This document shows positions 25,989 to 34,850 of a stretch of 64,000 nt of DNA, one piece after another. The notes under the pieces were generated by a model, which saw only the letters and a program-made list of their open reading frames with translations, had not been told where the DNA came from and searched no databases. The stretch's first letter is position 1, and every line of letters begins with the position of its first letter. This stretch comes from an uncultured Lachnospiraceae bacterium. GTDB lineage: Bacteria; Bacillota; Clostridia; Lachnospirales; Lachnospiraceae. The stretch is from positions 1 through 64,000 of the forward strand of contig CAJTXP010000007.1 in NCBI GenBank assembly GCA_910583615.1, read 5' to 3'. The translations under genes were made by a program, and so were the position numbers.

Positions 25989-26055
25989 GACAGTCATCTC
26001 CTTTGTAGTTCAGGCGTTTTTTGAACCCCTGTTTTTTTATCTGCGCGTTTTCTTT

Positions 26056-26085
26056 AGTATACTCGTTTGAACGCGGATCTGGCAA
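26056..26085 (-). promoter_or_regulatory. Promoter of nfo
   Basis: On the minus strand, TTGCCA (26085-26080), 18-bp spacer and TATACT (26061-26056). The rest of the 295-bp gap to the lysozyme gene is AT-rich, with no recognised RNA or small gene. Confidence 0.55.
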
Positions 26086-26283
26086 GAAAATTCACAGGAT
26101 TTCAAATGAACGGTTTCAGATGAGTTTCTTTTTGCGTAACGGTGCGTTTTGCGAACGCTTTTCAAAGGGAACCTCGACACGGAAGCACATAATCTGACTT
26201 TGCGCATATCCATAAAGAGAAAAAACAAAGATTTTTTGTCATATACCGGCGGGCCATGCCGGAGAAAGGAGCAGGTGAAGATT

Positions 26284-27138
26284 ATGAGTATGTACGGGAT
26301 CGACGTATCCAGTTACCAGAAAAAACCGGACTGGGGAGTGGTAAAGGAACATGGAGTACGCTTTGCCATCCTGCGGATTATGAACAGCAGAGGAAAAGAC
26401 GCCTCTTTTGAGTATAATTATGACAGGTGCAGGGAGGCAGGTATCTTAAGGGGCGTATACCGTTTCAGCTATGCGCTGACCGAAGCCCAGGCACGGGCGG
26501 AAGCAAAAGGGGTTCTGACAGAGCTTGCAGGACGGAAGCTGGAGATGGGTGTCTGGCTGGATCTGGAGTGGAAAAGGCAGCGGGCGCTTGGAAAAGAGAA
26601 GGTAAAGAGGCTGGCGAATGTATGGATGAAGACCGTCAGGGAAGGCGGATATGAGTGCGGCATCTACTGCAATATGGACTGGTACAAAAATGTCTGCGGC
26701 GGACTGGATACGATGTACTGGATTTCGCGGTATCCGAATCCCGATGACGGGACGCTGAAGGAAAACCGGCGGCCTCATGTGGGAGAGTCCGGCTGGCAGT
26801 ATTCCAGCAAAGGAAAAATTCCGGGAATTGCAGGAAACGTGGATCTTGATATCTGGTATGCAGATTCGGCGGTAAAAAAGGGAAATCCTTACAGGGAACC
26901 GGTGAAATCCCTCCGGTATCAGCGTCTTCTGGCGGGAGTCGTAAGGGAAGATGTGAAATGGCTTCAGTGGGAACTGAGAGAAGCAGGGTATGATATTATG
27001 GTTGACGGGAAATTTGGTCCGGCCACGGACCTTTCGCTGAGGGCGTTTCAGAAAGATCATCCCAAAACCTATTCCGGCAGCGAGCCGGACGGAATCTGCG
27101 GTGCGAGAACACGGGCGGCGCTGAAACAGGCGGGATGA
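26284..27138 (+). CDS. GH25 lysozyme with C-terminal peptidoglycan-binding domain
   Basis: A 284-residue muramidase. The GH25 domain (1-195) has GIDVSSYQ at the start, catalytic Asp93 and Glu95 in VWLDLEW, YECGIYCNMDWY, YWISRY and the closing NVDLDIW. Residues about 218-283 match the PG_binding_1 repeat (DVKWLQWELREAGYD, DGKFGPATDLSLRAFQ). No signal peptide or transmembrane helix is visible, so export would need another route or cell lysis, as for phage endolysins. No phage genes are nearby. An in-frame GTG at 26275 is an alternative start. Confidence 0.9.
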   Translation: MSMYGIDVSSYQKKPDWGVVKEHGVRFAILRIMNSRGKDASFEYNYDRCREAGILRGVYRFSYALTEAQARAEAKGVLTELAGRKLEMGVWLDLEWKRQRALGKEKVKRLANVWMKTVREGGYECGIYCNMDWYKNVCGGLDTMYWISRYPNPDDGTLKENRRPHVGESGWQYSSKGKIPGIAGNVDLDIWYADSAVKKGNPYREPVKSLRYQRLLAGVVREDVKWLQWELREAGYDIMVDGKFGPATDLSLRAFQKDHPKTYSGSEPDGICGARTRAALKQAG

Positions 27139-27165
27139 TTCAGATGTGACGGTTATTTTGTGAAC

Positions 27166-27194
27166 TTGACAAACGCTTCCATTTTTTCTATACT
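27166..27194 (+). promoter_or_regulatory. Promoter of the TRIC-channel gene
   Basis: TTGACA (27166-27171), 17-bp spacer, TATACT (27189-27194), followed closely by AAAGGAG and the ATG at 27216. Confidence 0.8.
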
Positions 27195-27215
27195 GAATTT
27201 TCAAAGGAGACGGTC

Positions 27216-27848
27216 ATGAACATACAGTTGATCATAGAGGTTCTGGGGACTGTTGCGTTTGCCATATCCGGCGCCATGCTTGCCATTGACCGGAAGATGG
27301 ATCTGTTCGGCGTCCTGTTTCTGGGGCTTGTGACGGCGTCAGGCGGCGGTTTTATGCGGGATGTGGTGCTGGGGATTGTGCCTCCGTCCATGTTCGAAAG
27401 CCCCATGCTGATTCCGGTGGGACTGCTGGCATCCTTTTATACCTTTCTCGCCGTTCGCTGGAACCGTCATATGATTCCGTATCTTCCGGAGGGAAGGTTT
27501 CAGTGGATTCTGAATTTTACGGATGCAGTGGGGCTTGGGCTTTTCACGGTGCTGGGCGTGAATGTGGCGATTGAGGCAGGTTACGGAGAGTGCCACAGGT
27601 TCGTCCTGTTTCTCGGGATGCTGACTGGTGTGGGCGGCGGAATGCTCCGGGACATTCTGGCGGGGCTTATGCCTGCCATATTGAGAAAACATATCTATGC
27701 GTGCGCATCCCTTCTGGGCGCCGCATGCTATGATTATCTGCTTTTATGGATCAAAAAGGAATATGCCATGTTTGCAGGGGCTGTCATTGTGATGACGGTA
27801 CGCATGATGGCGTATCATTTTAAATGGAATATGCCAAAGGCGGCGTAA
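27216..27848 (+). CDS. Trimeric intracellular cation channel (TRIC/YadS) family protein
   Basis: A 210-residue membrane protein of the former UPF0126 family, with seven predicted helices in two similar halves. Each half has a glycine-rich kinked segment: GLVTASGGGFMRDVVLG (about 31-47) and GMLTGVGGGMLRDILAG (about 129-145). Bacterial homologues form cation channels; the physiological role is uncertain. It has its own consensus promoter and is followed 34 bp later by argS. Confidence 0.92.
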   Translation: MNIQLIIEVLGTVAFAISGAMLAIDRKMDLFGVLFLGLVTASGGGFMRDVVLGIVPPSMFESPMLIPVGLLASFYTFLAVRWNRHMIPYLPEGRFQWILNFTDAVGLGLFTVLGVNVAIEAGYGECHRFVLFLGMLTGVGGGMLRDILAGLMPAILRKHIYACASLLGAACYDYLLLWIKKEYAMFAGAVIVMTVRMMAYHFKWNMPKAA

Positions 27849-27882
27849 TGTCTCCGGACGGTATGTGAAGGAGGAAGACGAT

Positions 27883-29649
27883 TTGAAAAAGATACTGGAA
27901 CTAATCTCGGAAGAAATGGAAAAAGCGTTTCGGAAAGCGGGATATGATGAGAAATATGCGAAGGTGACCCTGTCCAATCGCCCGGATCTGTGCGAGTATC
28001 AGTGCAACGGCGCCATGGCGGCGGCAAAGGAATACCATAAGGCGCCCGTCCTGATCGCGGAAGGCGTGGTGGACGCGCTTCAGGGCTCTTCGCTGTTTGA
28101 GGAGATACAGGCGGTGAAGCCGGGGTTTATCAACCTGAAGCTCTGCGCGGAGTTTCTGAGCGGTTATCTGAACGGGATGAAGGAGGACAGCCGCCTGGGC
28201 TGTGAGAAGGCGGCGCAGCCGAAGACGATCATGATCGACTACGGCGGGCCAAATGTGGCGAAGCCGCTGCATGTGGGGCATCTTCGTTCCGCGATCATAG
28301 GAGAGAGCATCAAGAGGATCGCCCGTTTTGCCGGACATAAAGTGATCGGAGACGTGCATCTGGGCGACTGGGGCCTGCAGATGGGACTGATCATCATGGA
28401 ACTTAAGAACCGGAAACCGGAGCTGCCGTATTTTGACGCGGCTTATGAAGGAGAATATCCCAAGGAGCCGCCCTTTACCATCGCGGAACTGGAGGAGATC
28501 TATCCCATGGCCAGCGCAAGATCCAAGGAGGACGCCGCTTACAAAGAGGCGGCCATGCAGGCGACCTTTGAGCTGCAGCAGGGGCGGAAAGGCTATCAGG
28601 CGCTTCTGCGGCACATCCTGAACGTGTCCGTGACGGATTTGAAGCGTAATTATGAGAATCTGAAGGTGGAGTTTGACCTGTGGAAAGGCGAATCGGACGC
28701 CCAGCCCTATATTCCGGATATGGTACAGAGGATGAAGGAGCAGGGGTTTGCCCATATGAGCGACGGCGCTCTGGTGGTTGACATCAAAGAGGAGACGGAC
28801 ACTAAGGAGGTTCCGCCCTGCATGCTCCTGAAGTCGGACGGGGCGTCGCTCTATACGACCACGGATCTGGCTACCATTGTGGAACGGATGAAGCTTTATG
28901 CGCCGGACGAGATCATCTATGTGGTGGACAAACGACAGGAGATGCATTTTATCCAGGTGTTCCGCTGTGCGAAAAAATGCGGCCTGGCGGGAGAGGATAC
29001 CGTTTTTAAGTTCCTGGGCTTCGGCACCATGAACGGGAAGGACGGAAAGCCGTTCAAGACCCGTGAGGGCGGCGTCATGCGCCTGGAGTATCTTCTGTCC
29101 GACATCAATGAAGAGATGCTGAAGAAGATCCGGGAGAGCCGTCCCATGAGCGAGGAGGAGGCCTGTGAGATTGCGAAGGTGGTGGGACTGTCCGCGGTAA
29201 AATACGGAGACCTGTCCAATCAGGCGTCCAAGGATTATATTTTCGACGTGGACCGTTTTACTTCTTCCGAAGGAAATACCGGGCCCTATATTCTGTATAC
29301 GATCGTCAGGATCAAGTCTATTTTGAAAAAATATGAGGAGCAGGGCGGATGCGCGGACGACGCGGTGATCACAGCGTACGGCAATGAAAGCGAGAAGGCG
29401 CTGATGCTGGAGCTGACGCGGCTGAACGGTGTTCTTTATAATGCGTATGAGGAGCTGGCGCCCCATAAGGTCTGCGCATATATTTATGATCTTGCCAATG
29501 CGTTCAATAAATTTTACCATGAGACCAGTATCCTGGGAACAGAGGATGAGGCGCAGAAGAGCGGCAGGATACAGCTTCTTTCGCTGACCAGGCGCGTGCT
29601 GGAGACCTGTATCGACCTGCTGGGCTTTGAAGCACCGGAGAGGATGTAG
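27883..29649 (+). CDS. argS: Arginyl-tRNA synthetase
   Basis: A 588-residue class I aminoacyl-tRNA synthetase that charges tRNA-Arg. An N-terminal tRNA-recognition domain (1-115) precedes the catalytic core. The HIGH signature is PLHVGHLRSAIIG, and the KMSKS loop is replaced by the arginine-type FKTREGGVMRLEYLL. The C-terminal DALR anticodon-binding domain has FNKFYHETSIL. The TTG start at 27883 is favoured since GGAGGA sits 8 bp upstream; a GTG at 27865 is the alternative. No T-box leader was found. Confidence 0.96.
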   Translation: MKKILELISEEMEKAFRKAGYDEKYAKVTLSNRPDLCEYQCNGAMAAAKEYHKAPVLIAEGVVDALQGSSLFEEIQAVKPGFINLKLCAEFLSGYLNGMKEDSRLGCEKAAQPKTIMIDYGGPNVAKPLHVGHLRSAIIGESIKRIARFAGHKVIGDVHLGDWGLQMGLIIMELKNRKPELPYFDAAYEGEYPKEPPFTIAELEEIYPMASARSKEDAAYKEAAMQATFELQQGRKGYQALLRHILNVSVTDLKRNYENLKVEFDLWKGESDAQPYIPDMVQRMKEQGFAHMSDGALVVDIKEETDTKEVPPCMLLKSDGASLYTTTDLATIVERMKLYAPDEIIYVVDKRQEMHFIQVFRCAKKCGLAGEDTVFKFLGFGTMNGKDGKPFKTREGGVMRLEYLLSDINEEMLKKIRESRPMSEEEACEIAKVVGLSAVKYGDLSNQASKDYIFDVDRFTSSEGNTGPYILYTIVRIKSILKKYEEQGGCADDAVITAYGNESEKALMLELTRLNGVLYNAYEELAPHKVCAYIYDLANAFNKFYHETSILGTEDEAQKSGRIQLLSLTRRVLETCIDLLGFEAPERM

Positions 29650-29655
29650 GACGGG

Positions 29656-30486
29656 ATGGAACGCAGAGGAAAGGTAACGCCGGGGGGCGTCTGGGGAAGT
29701 GTGTACCCGATGCTGGCATACGTTTGCATACAGATGGGAGCCGGCGTCATATATGCAGTCGGAATGGTCATATCAGCCCTGTGCCTTGATACAGGATATG
29801 CAGATATGGAAACTTACATTCTGGACAGTACAGCGGAACATACGATGACGATCCTTCTTTTGTCCATGCTTTTGTCGATCCCGCTTTTTGCCTGGCTGTA
29901 TTCCTGTGATGTACAAAAGAAAAAACGGGCGGGTTTTAACCAGGACTGGTTTCCTGTTACAGAGGGGATGCTGCTCTGGACGGCGGTTGGGTGCGCGGCG
30001 CTGGCGCTGTTCTGCAATGGCATGATCAGCCTTCTGCCGCTGGCACAGTGGTCTGACAGCTATGAAGAAGTCAGCGAAACGCTGTACAGCGGAAATGTAT
30101 GGGTTCGGATTGCAGCTGTGGCATTCTTCGGTCCGGCAGTGGAAGAACTGGTGATGCGGGGACTTTTGTACCAGAGGCTTCGGACCATGATGAGGCCGGC
30201 GGCTGCCATACTGTGGAGTTCGCTGGCATTCGGGATCTTTCACGGAAATATTGTGCAGGGAGTCTATGCATTTCTGGTGGGACTGTTTTTTGCCTGGCTT
30301 ATGGAACACAGTCAGAGGATTCTGGTTCCGATGGTGGGGCATATGGCAGCAAATCTGTTTGTACTGCTGCTGGAGGACTGCGACTTGCTGGAAGTGGTCT
30401 ATGGTTCAGTGCCGATGTTTCTGACCGCAACCATGGTAAGCGGCATTGTATTCCTGTGCTGTTTCCGAATCATAAGGAATCTTTAA
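29656..30486 (+). CDS. CPBP-family intramembrane metalloprotease
   Basis: A 276-residue membrane protein of the CAAX-processing/bacteriocin-processing (CPBP, Abi) family, with about seven hydrophobic segments. The three family motifs are present: EELVMRG with Glu163, Glu164 and Arg168; FGIFHGN with His196; and HMAANLF with His229 and Asn233. Members include peptide-processing and bacteriocin-immunity proteins; the role here is unknown. It starts 6 bp after argS, so the two are probably co-transcribed. The degenerate repeat D follows. Confidence 0.9.
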   Translation: MERRGKVTPGGVWGSVYPMLAYVCIQMGAGVIYAVGMVISALCLDTGYADMETYILDSTAEHTMTILLLSMLLSIPLFAWLYSCDVQKKKRAGFNQDWFPVTEGMLLWTAVGCAALALFCNGMISLLPLAQWSDSYEEVSETLYSGNVWVRIAAVAFFGPAVEELVMRGLLYQRLRTMMRPAAAILWSSLAFGIFHGNIVQGVYAFLVGLFFAWLMEHSQRILVPMVGHMAANLFVLLLEDCDLLEVVYGSVPMFLTATMVSGIVFLCCFRIIRNL

Positions 30487-30506
30487 AAGAGACTACTGCA
30501 ACATAT

Positions 30507-30604
30507 GCCCCTGTCGGTGTGTTTTACGGCGCTGCGTGGACTGGAGCCGGCTTTTTGTCCGGTCCATTCCATATAAACGCTGAGCGCACAGGCAGGGGCG
30601 TTTT
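30507..30604. repeat. Degenerate, reversed copy D of the interspersed element, doubling as a terminator
   Basis: GCCCCTG (30507-30513) pairs with CAGGGGC (30593-30599), followed by GTTTT, so it can terminate the argS-CPBP transcript. The interior GGCGCTGCGTGGACTGGAGC and the TCCATA / GAGCGCACAG segments match the reverse complement of copies A and B, although the outer TTTTCAC ends are lost. Confidence 0.6.
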
Positions 30605-30621
30605 GTGATGGTTCCTTTCGG

Positions 30622-31644
30622 TTAAAATTTCTTTCCGTTCAGTATTTCTTTATAATCTTCGTAGTTCTTTTTCAAAAGTTCCGGCGTATCCAGTCCGTAC
30701 GGACATTTTTTCCTGCAGGAATTACAGTGTTTGCAGTCTTCGATCTTACGCATCTTTTCCTGCCATTCCGGGGTAAGATAACCGGCGGAGGGGGCCCGGC
30801 GAAGGAGCAGCGACATGCGGGCGCAGTTATTGATCTCGATGCCCGCAGCGCAGGGCATACAGTAACCGCAGCCGCGGCAGAAGTCGCCCAGCAGTTCGCT
30901 TCTGTCTTTTTCGATGACGGCGGAAAGTTCTTCATTCATGGAAGGCGGATCCGACACAAAGGACAGGAACTGATCCAGTTCGGCCGCTCTCTGGATGCCC
31001 CACAGCGGCAGGGTCTCCGGAAACTGTGCCTGGAATGCGTAGGCAGCTGCCGCATTGGTAATGAGACCTCCGGACAGCGCCTTCATGGACAGGAATCCCA
31101 TATCCTTCTTTTTGCATCCTTCCAGAAGCTTTAACTCCGGCTCGCCGGACAGGTAGCAGAACGGGAACTGAAGCGTTTCATAGAGGCCGCTGTCGATGGC
31201 TTCCTGTGCCACGTTCAGACGGTGGTTGGTGATGCCGATGTGCAGGATCATCCCTTTTTTCTTCGCTTCCAGCGCTGCGTCATAAAGACCGCTTTCATCC
31301 CCGGGTTTCGGACAGAAGGCCGGATTGTGAAACTGATAGATGTCCAGATGGTCTGTTTTCAGATTTGTCAGGGTGGTGTCAAGGTCCTTCCAGAATCCCT
31401 CCGCAGTTGAGGCTCCGGTTTTGGAGGAGATAAAGACCTGGTTTCGGCGGTCCAGGAAGGCCTGCCCTAATTTTTCTTCACTGTCGGTATACATGCGGGC
31501 AGTATCGTAGAAGCGGATTCCGCCGTCAAAAGCTTTGTGGAGCAGGCGGACGGCTTCGTTCATGGGCACTCTCTGAATGGGGAGGGCGCCAAAGCCGTTT
31601 TTATTGACCGTAATCCCTGTTTTTCCAAGACGTACATTTGTCAT
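30622..31644 (-). CDS. Aldo/keto reductase with C-terminal iron-sulfur domain
   Basis: A 340-residue oxidoreductase. The N-terminal TIM barrel (about 1-250) has RLGKTGITVNKNGFGALP, the catalytic Asp/Tyr area FYDTARMYTDSEEKLG and the Lys of FISSKTGAS. The C-terminal 90 residues carry two cysteine clusters, CRGCGYCMPC and CKHCNSCRKKC, like 4Fe-4S ferredoxins. Such fusions are common in anaerobes, where electrons may come from reduced ferredoxin. Start ATG at 31644 lies behind AAAGGAGT. A perfect palindrome in its promoter (31685-31702) suggests dedicated control. Confidence 0.92.
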   Translation of the reverse strand: MTNVRLGKTGITVNKNGFGALPIQRVPMNEAVRLLHKAFDGGIRFYDTARMYTDSEEKLGQAFLDRRNQVFISSKTGASTAEGFWKDLDTTLTNLKTDHLDIYQFHNPAFCPKPGDESGLYDAALEAKKKGMILHIGITNHRLNVAQEAIDSGLYETLQFPFCYLSGEPELKLLEGCKKKDMGFLSMKALSGGLITNAAAAYAFQAQFPETLPLWGIQRAAELDQFLSFVSDPPSMNEELSAVIEKDRSELLGDFCRGCGYCMPCAAGIEINNCARMSLLLRRAPSAGYLTPEWQEKMRKIEDCKHCNSCRKKCPYGLDTPELLKKNYEDYKEILNGKKF

Positions 31645-31684
31645 ATGATCAGACTCCTTTTCTGTTGTTTTGTGAATTTTTTCC

Positions 31685-31702
31685 GATACTATTATTAGTA
31701 TC
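31685..31702 (-). promoter_or_regulatory. Palindromic operator over the aldo/keto reductase promoter
   Basis: GATACTA-TTAT-TAGTATC is a perfect 7-4-7 palindrome. On the minus strand a TTGCCA lies 17 bp before a TACTAA within the palindrome, so a bound regulator would cover the -10. No linked regulator gene is visible. Confidence 0.5.
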
Positions 31703-31820
31703 ATAAGAATGCTCTTTTGGCAATTCATTCTGATAGAAAAAAGGCTTTCTGTAAAAAGTAACAAAGATTGTCTGCGGCAGCCTTTTGTGAATAAAGACAG
31801 ATGAAAACAAAATTACATTG

Positions 31821-31829
31821 TGCTATAAT
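31821..31829 (+). promoter_or_regulatory. Extended -10 promoter of the sensor-SBP/two-component operon
   Basis: TGCTATAAT at 31821-31829 is an extended -10 without a good -35. It lies 36 bp before the first gene of the cluster. Confidence 0.5.
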
Positions 31830-31864
31830 GAACATAAAAGGAAGATACGGACGGTCAGGTGGTA

Positions 31865-32842
31865 ATGATGAAGAAAAATATCCGGAAAATATTTACTGCG
31901 GCAAATATACTGATCTATCTGCCTCTGGCGGTGCTGCTGTTGTTTGTCTATGGAGGCGGCAGGGATTATTCGCTGAATCAGAAAGAGGGTTCCCGCCTGA
32001 TTGGGGCGAGCTATATGACAATGAATAATGAATTTTATAAAATCCTGAATGAAGAGATCAGCAATCGGGCGGAGTTGGAGGAAGACAGGGTGATTTTACG
32101 AGATCCGGCATTAAGCGCAGAACGGCAGATCGAACAGATTGATGAGATGATTCAGATGGGAATCGAGGTGCTGGTGGTGACTCCGGTGGACTGGAAGAGC
32201 CTGTCAGGCGTATTGAAGAAGGCAAAGGATCAGGGGATTTATATTGTGGTGGTAGATTCTGATCTGGAGGATGAGAGTCTGGCAGACTGTACGATTACGT
32301 CGGATAATTACAATGCAGGCCGTATGGTTGGAGAATATTTTCTGGAGGAAAATGAGAGTGCAGATCTGATCGTGATGACTCATGATGCGGCAAAATCCGG
32401 TCAGGACCGGGTCAGGGGATTTCTGGATGCAGTAGAACAGAGCAGCCGGATCCATATTGTGAAAATGATCAACTGTGACGGACAGCTGGAGATCGCCATG
32501 CCGAAAATGCAGGATGCTATGGAAGAGGGCGTTTCATTTGACAGCGTGTTTTGTCTCAATGATCTGGCAGGAGTGGGGGTGGTCGCCGCGCTGGATGACA
32601 GCGGGATGCTGGACCGTGTGAAGGTATATGGCGTTGACGCTTCCCCGGATGCCAAGGCTCTGATCAAAGAAGGGATGATGTCCGCCTCGGCGGCGCAGTT
32701 TCCGTCCCGTATTGGCCAGGCAGCAGCGGATGTGATCTATCAGCTGCTGGACGGAGAACGTGTGGAACGGAACATACTGGTGCCGGTGGAACTGGTGACC
32801 AGAGAAAATGTAGAACAGTACAGTGTTGACAGATGGCAGTAG
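31865..32842 (+). CDS. Membrane-anchored sugar-binding protein (sensor type)
   Basis: A 325-residue periplasmic-binding-protein-fold protein (Peripla_BP_4, ribose/galactose type). A single uncleaved N-terminal helix (about 11-29) anchors it; no lipobox cysteine is present. The two-lobed domain has EQIDEMIQMGIEVLVVTP, VVVDSDL, TSDNYNAGRMVGEYF and the KVYGVDASPDAK strand. It is directly followed by a histidine kinase without a sensor domain, not by ABC permease genes. It is therefore inferred to be the ligand-sensing partner of that kinase. Start among ATGs at 31865 and 31868 is uncertain, and the ribosome site is weak. Confidence 0.88.
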   Translation: MMKKNIRKIFTAANILIYLPLAVLLLFVYGGGRDYSLNQKEGSRLIGASYMTMNNEFYKILNEEISNRAELEEDRVILRDPALSAERQIEQIDEMIQMGIEVLVVTPVDWKSLSGVLKKAKDQGIYIVVVDSDLEDESLADCTITSDNYNAGRMVGEYFLEENESADLIVMTHDAAKSGQDRVRGFLDAVEQSSRIHIVKMINCDGQLEIAMPKMQDAMEEGVSFDSVFCLNDLAGVGVVAALDDSGMLDRVKVYGVDASPDAKALIKEGMMSASAAQFPSRIGQAAADVIYQLLDGERVERNILVPVELVTRENVEQYSVDRWQ

Positions 32843-32857
32843 TCAGGGTGGGAATAT

Positions 32858-34180
32858 ATGGATAGAAATCAGTTTCCGGGTCTGGTGCTCGGCTCCATGA
32901 AACATCTGAACATGGTCATTATCCTGTATCTGGCCGGTGTGACCGCATACAGCCTCAATGGATATATATATGAGAACTCTGCCATGGATTTTCTCATAAA
33001 AGCAAAGCAGATATCCGTAGTTCCGTGGAAACTTCCCATGCTGGCAGTGGGGCTGTATGCATGTCTGCTCCTGCTTCTTTCCATTCATTGTAAAAAGAAC
33101 ATAAGTTTTTTGGGGAAAACAGTGGCAGAACTGGGAGTGGCATTTTTTTTAAGTTATGTGATGAATTTCAGTTATACGGGGATTGTGCTCCTGATCATTG
33201 CGGATACTATGAGTTATTTTTCCGATATGAAACGGAGACTTCTGCTTGTAGCCTCTGTCTGCATCGTTTATCTGCTGCTGGATTATGATCTTCTGTCGGT
33301 GCGGTACCCGATTATCTCCATTGAGGTATGCTGGGAATATTATCAAAGAGATATCCAGTCGCTCCTGCTGGGAATCCGGAATGTCTTAAGTTCTCTGAAT
33401 ACACTTGCTTTCATCATCTATGCCATTGTTCTGATCCTGGCGGAGGTGAAGGAAAAGGAGCGGGTCCTGGGCCTGAATGAACGGCTGCATGCGGCCAATC
33501 AGGAATTGAAGGAAGTCAACCGGAAGCTGGAGGAATATGCCAGAGAGTCGGAAAAGGCGGCGGAGACGAGAGAACGCAACCGTCTTGCCAGAGAGATTCA
33601 CGACACGCTGGGGCATTCGCTGACCGGGATCATCACAGGCATTGACGCATGCGTTATGCTGGTGGATATTGCGCCGGAGGCAACCAGGGAACAGCTGAAG
33701 GCCATTGCCAATGTGGCGAGACAGGGAGTTAAGGATGTGAGGCGTTCTGTGAAGGCGCTTCGGCCGGACGCTCTGGAAACTCTGGATCTGAAGCATGCAC
33801 TGATCCAGATGATGGAAGAAACAAAACGGTCTACCGGTGTGGACGTTCAATACGAGATTCGAACCGGTCTAAAGCATCTTGACAGAGATGAAGAGGATGT
33901 GGTCTATCGAATTGTACAGGAATCAATCACCAATGCCATCCGTCATGGAAAAGCGGATCGGGTTCAGGTCCGGATCGACCGGTCATTCAACATGCTGAAG
34001 ATTCATTTGAAAGACAATGGAGTCGGATGCAGCAACATACAGAAAGGTTTTGGACTGCATCATATGGAAGAGAGGCTGAGCATGCTTCATGGTTCGCTGT
34101 CGTATCATGGAGACGACGGTTTTGTGGTGGATGCGGAGATTCCGATCAGATGGGGAACGGAGGAAGAGAGTGATGATTAA
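32858..34180 (+). CDS. NarL-type sensor histidine kinase
   Basis: A 440-residue kinase. Six hydrophobic segments (residues about 17-195) have only short loops, then a coiled coil (200-238). The HisKA_3 dimerisation domain has phosphoacceptor His248 (REIHDTLGHSLTG), and the ATPase domain has ESITNAIRHGKA and DNGVG. Lacking an extracellular domain, it probably receives its signal from the membrane-anchored binding proteins encoded on either side. Its last 8 bp overlap the response regulator start. Confidence 0.92.
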   Translation: MDRNQFPGLVLGSMKHLNMVIILYLAGVTAYSLNGYIYENSAMDFLIKAKQISVVPWKLPMLAVGLYACLLLLLSIHCKKNISFLGKTVAELGVAFFLSYVMNFSYTGIVLLIIADTMSYFSDMKRRLLLVASVCIVYLLLDYDLLSVRYPIISIEVCWEYYQRDIQSLLLGIRNVLSSLNTLAFIIYAIVLILAEVKEKERVLGLNERLHAANQELKEVNRKLEEYARESEKAAETRERNRLAREIHDTLGHSLTGIITGIDACVMLVDIAPEATREQLKAIANVARQGVKDVRRSVKALRPDALETLDLKHALIQMMEETKRSTGVDVQYEIRTGLKHLDRDEEDVVYRIVQESITNAIRHGKADRVQVRIDRSFNMLKIHLKDNGVGCSNIQKGFGLHHMEERLSMLHGSLSYHGDDGFVVDAEIPIRWGTEEESDD

Positions 34181-34850
34181 GATATTGATTGCGGATGACC
34201 AGGAGCTGATCCGTCAAAGCCTTCAGATCATTTTGGACAGTGAACCGGATTTTGAAGTGACGGATACAGCAGCCAATGGAGTGGAGGTTATCCGCTGCAT
34301 AAGAAAGGAACGGCCGGATGTGATCCTGATGGATATCCGTATGCCGGAGATGGATGGAGTCGTATGCACGCAGATCATCAAGGAGAATTATCCGGATATC
34401 AAGATCATCATCCTGACAACTTTCGATGATGATGAATATGTGTTCAATGCGTTGAAATACGGTGCAAGCGGTTATCTCCTGAAAGGAATCTCCATGAAGG
34501 AACTGACTGGAGCGATCCATAAGGTCTATCAGGGGACTGCCATGATCAATGAAGATATCGCTTCCAAGGTGGTCCGTCTGTTTTCCCGAATGGCTCAGTC
34601 CAATATGACGATCCAGGTGGACGAGCAGCAGTCCAGAGATCTGAAAAACAGTGAGTGGCAGATCATTGTACAGGTAGGAAGCGGGCTGTCGAACAAGGAG
34701 ATTGCGGCAAAACTGAACCTGTCGGAAGGGACAGTCCGCAACGGACTCAGTACGATCCTGAGTAAACTGAACTTAAGGGACCGGACGCAGCTTGCCATAT
34801 GGGCGGTTCAGACCGGCGCCGTCAATAAAGTATTCAGAGATGAGGAATGA
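34173..34850 (+). CDS. NarL/LuxR-type response regulator
   Basis: A 225-residue regulator. The receiver domain (1-120) has Asp8/Asp9 and phosphoacceptor Asp54 (ILMDIRMPEMDG). The C-terminal LuxR-type helix-turn-helix (about 160-218) has GLSNKEIAAKLNLSEGTVRN. The start at 34173 lies inside the kinase stop region, with GGAAGAGAG upstream; the longer in-frame reading from 34089 duplicates kinase coding sequence. Likely targets are this operon and the PTS genes downstream. A palindrome at 36210-36231 is a candidate site. Confidence 0.94.
   Translation: MIKILIADDQELIRQSLQIILDSEPDFEVTDTAANGVEVIRCIRKERPDVILMDIRMPEMDGVVCTQIIKENYPDIKIIILTTFDDDEYVFNALKYGASGYLLKGISMKELTGAIHKVYQGTAMINEDIASKVVRLFSRMAQSNMTIQVDEQQSRDLKNSEWQIIVQVGSGLSNKEIAAKLNLSEGTVRNGLSTILSKLNLRDRTQLAIWAVQTGAVNKVFRDEE

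Noticed and set aside
27901..29520. 539-codon open frame on the minus strand
   Set aside because: Antisense shadow of argS without family features.
31739..31786. Terminator or small RNA between divergent genes
   Set aside because: AAAAGGCT/AGCCTTTT can pair, but the loop exceeds 30 bases and it lies between divergent promoters; too weak to annotate.
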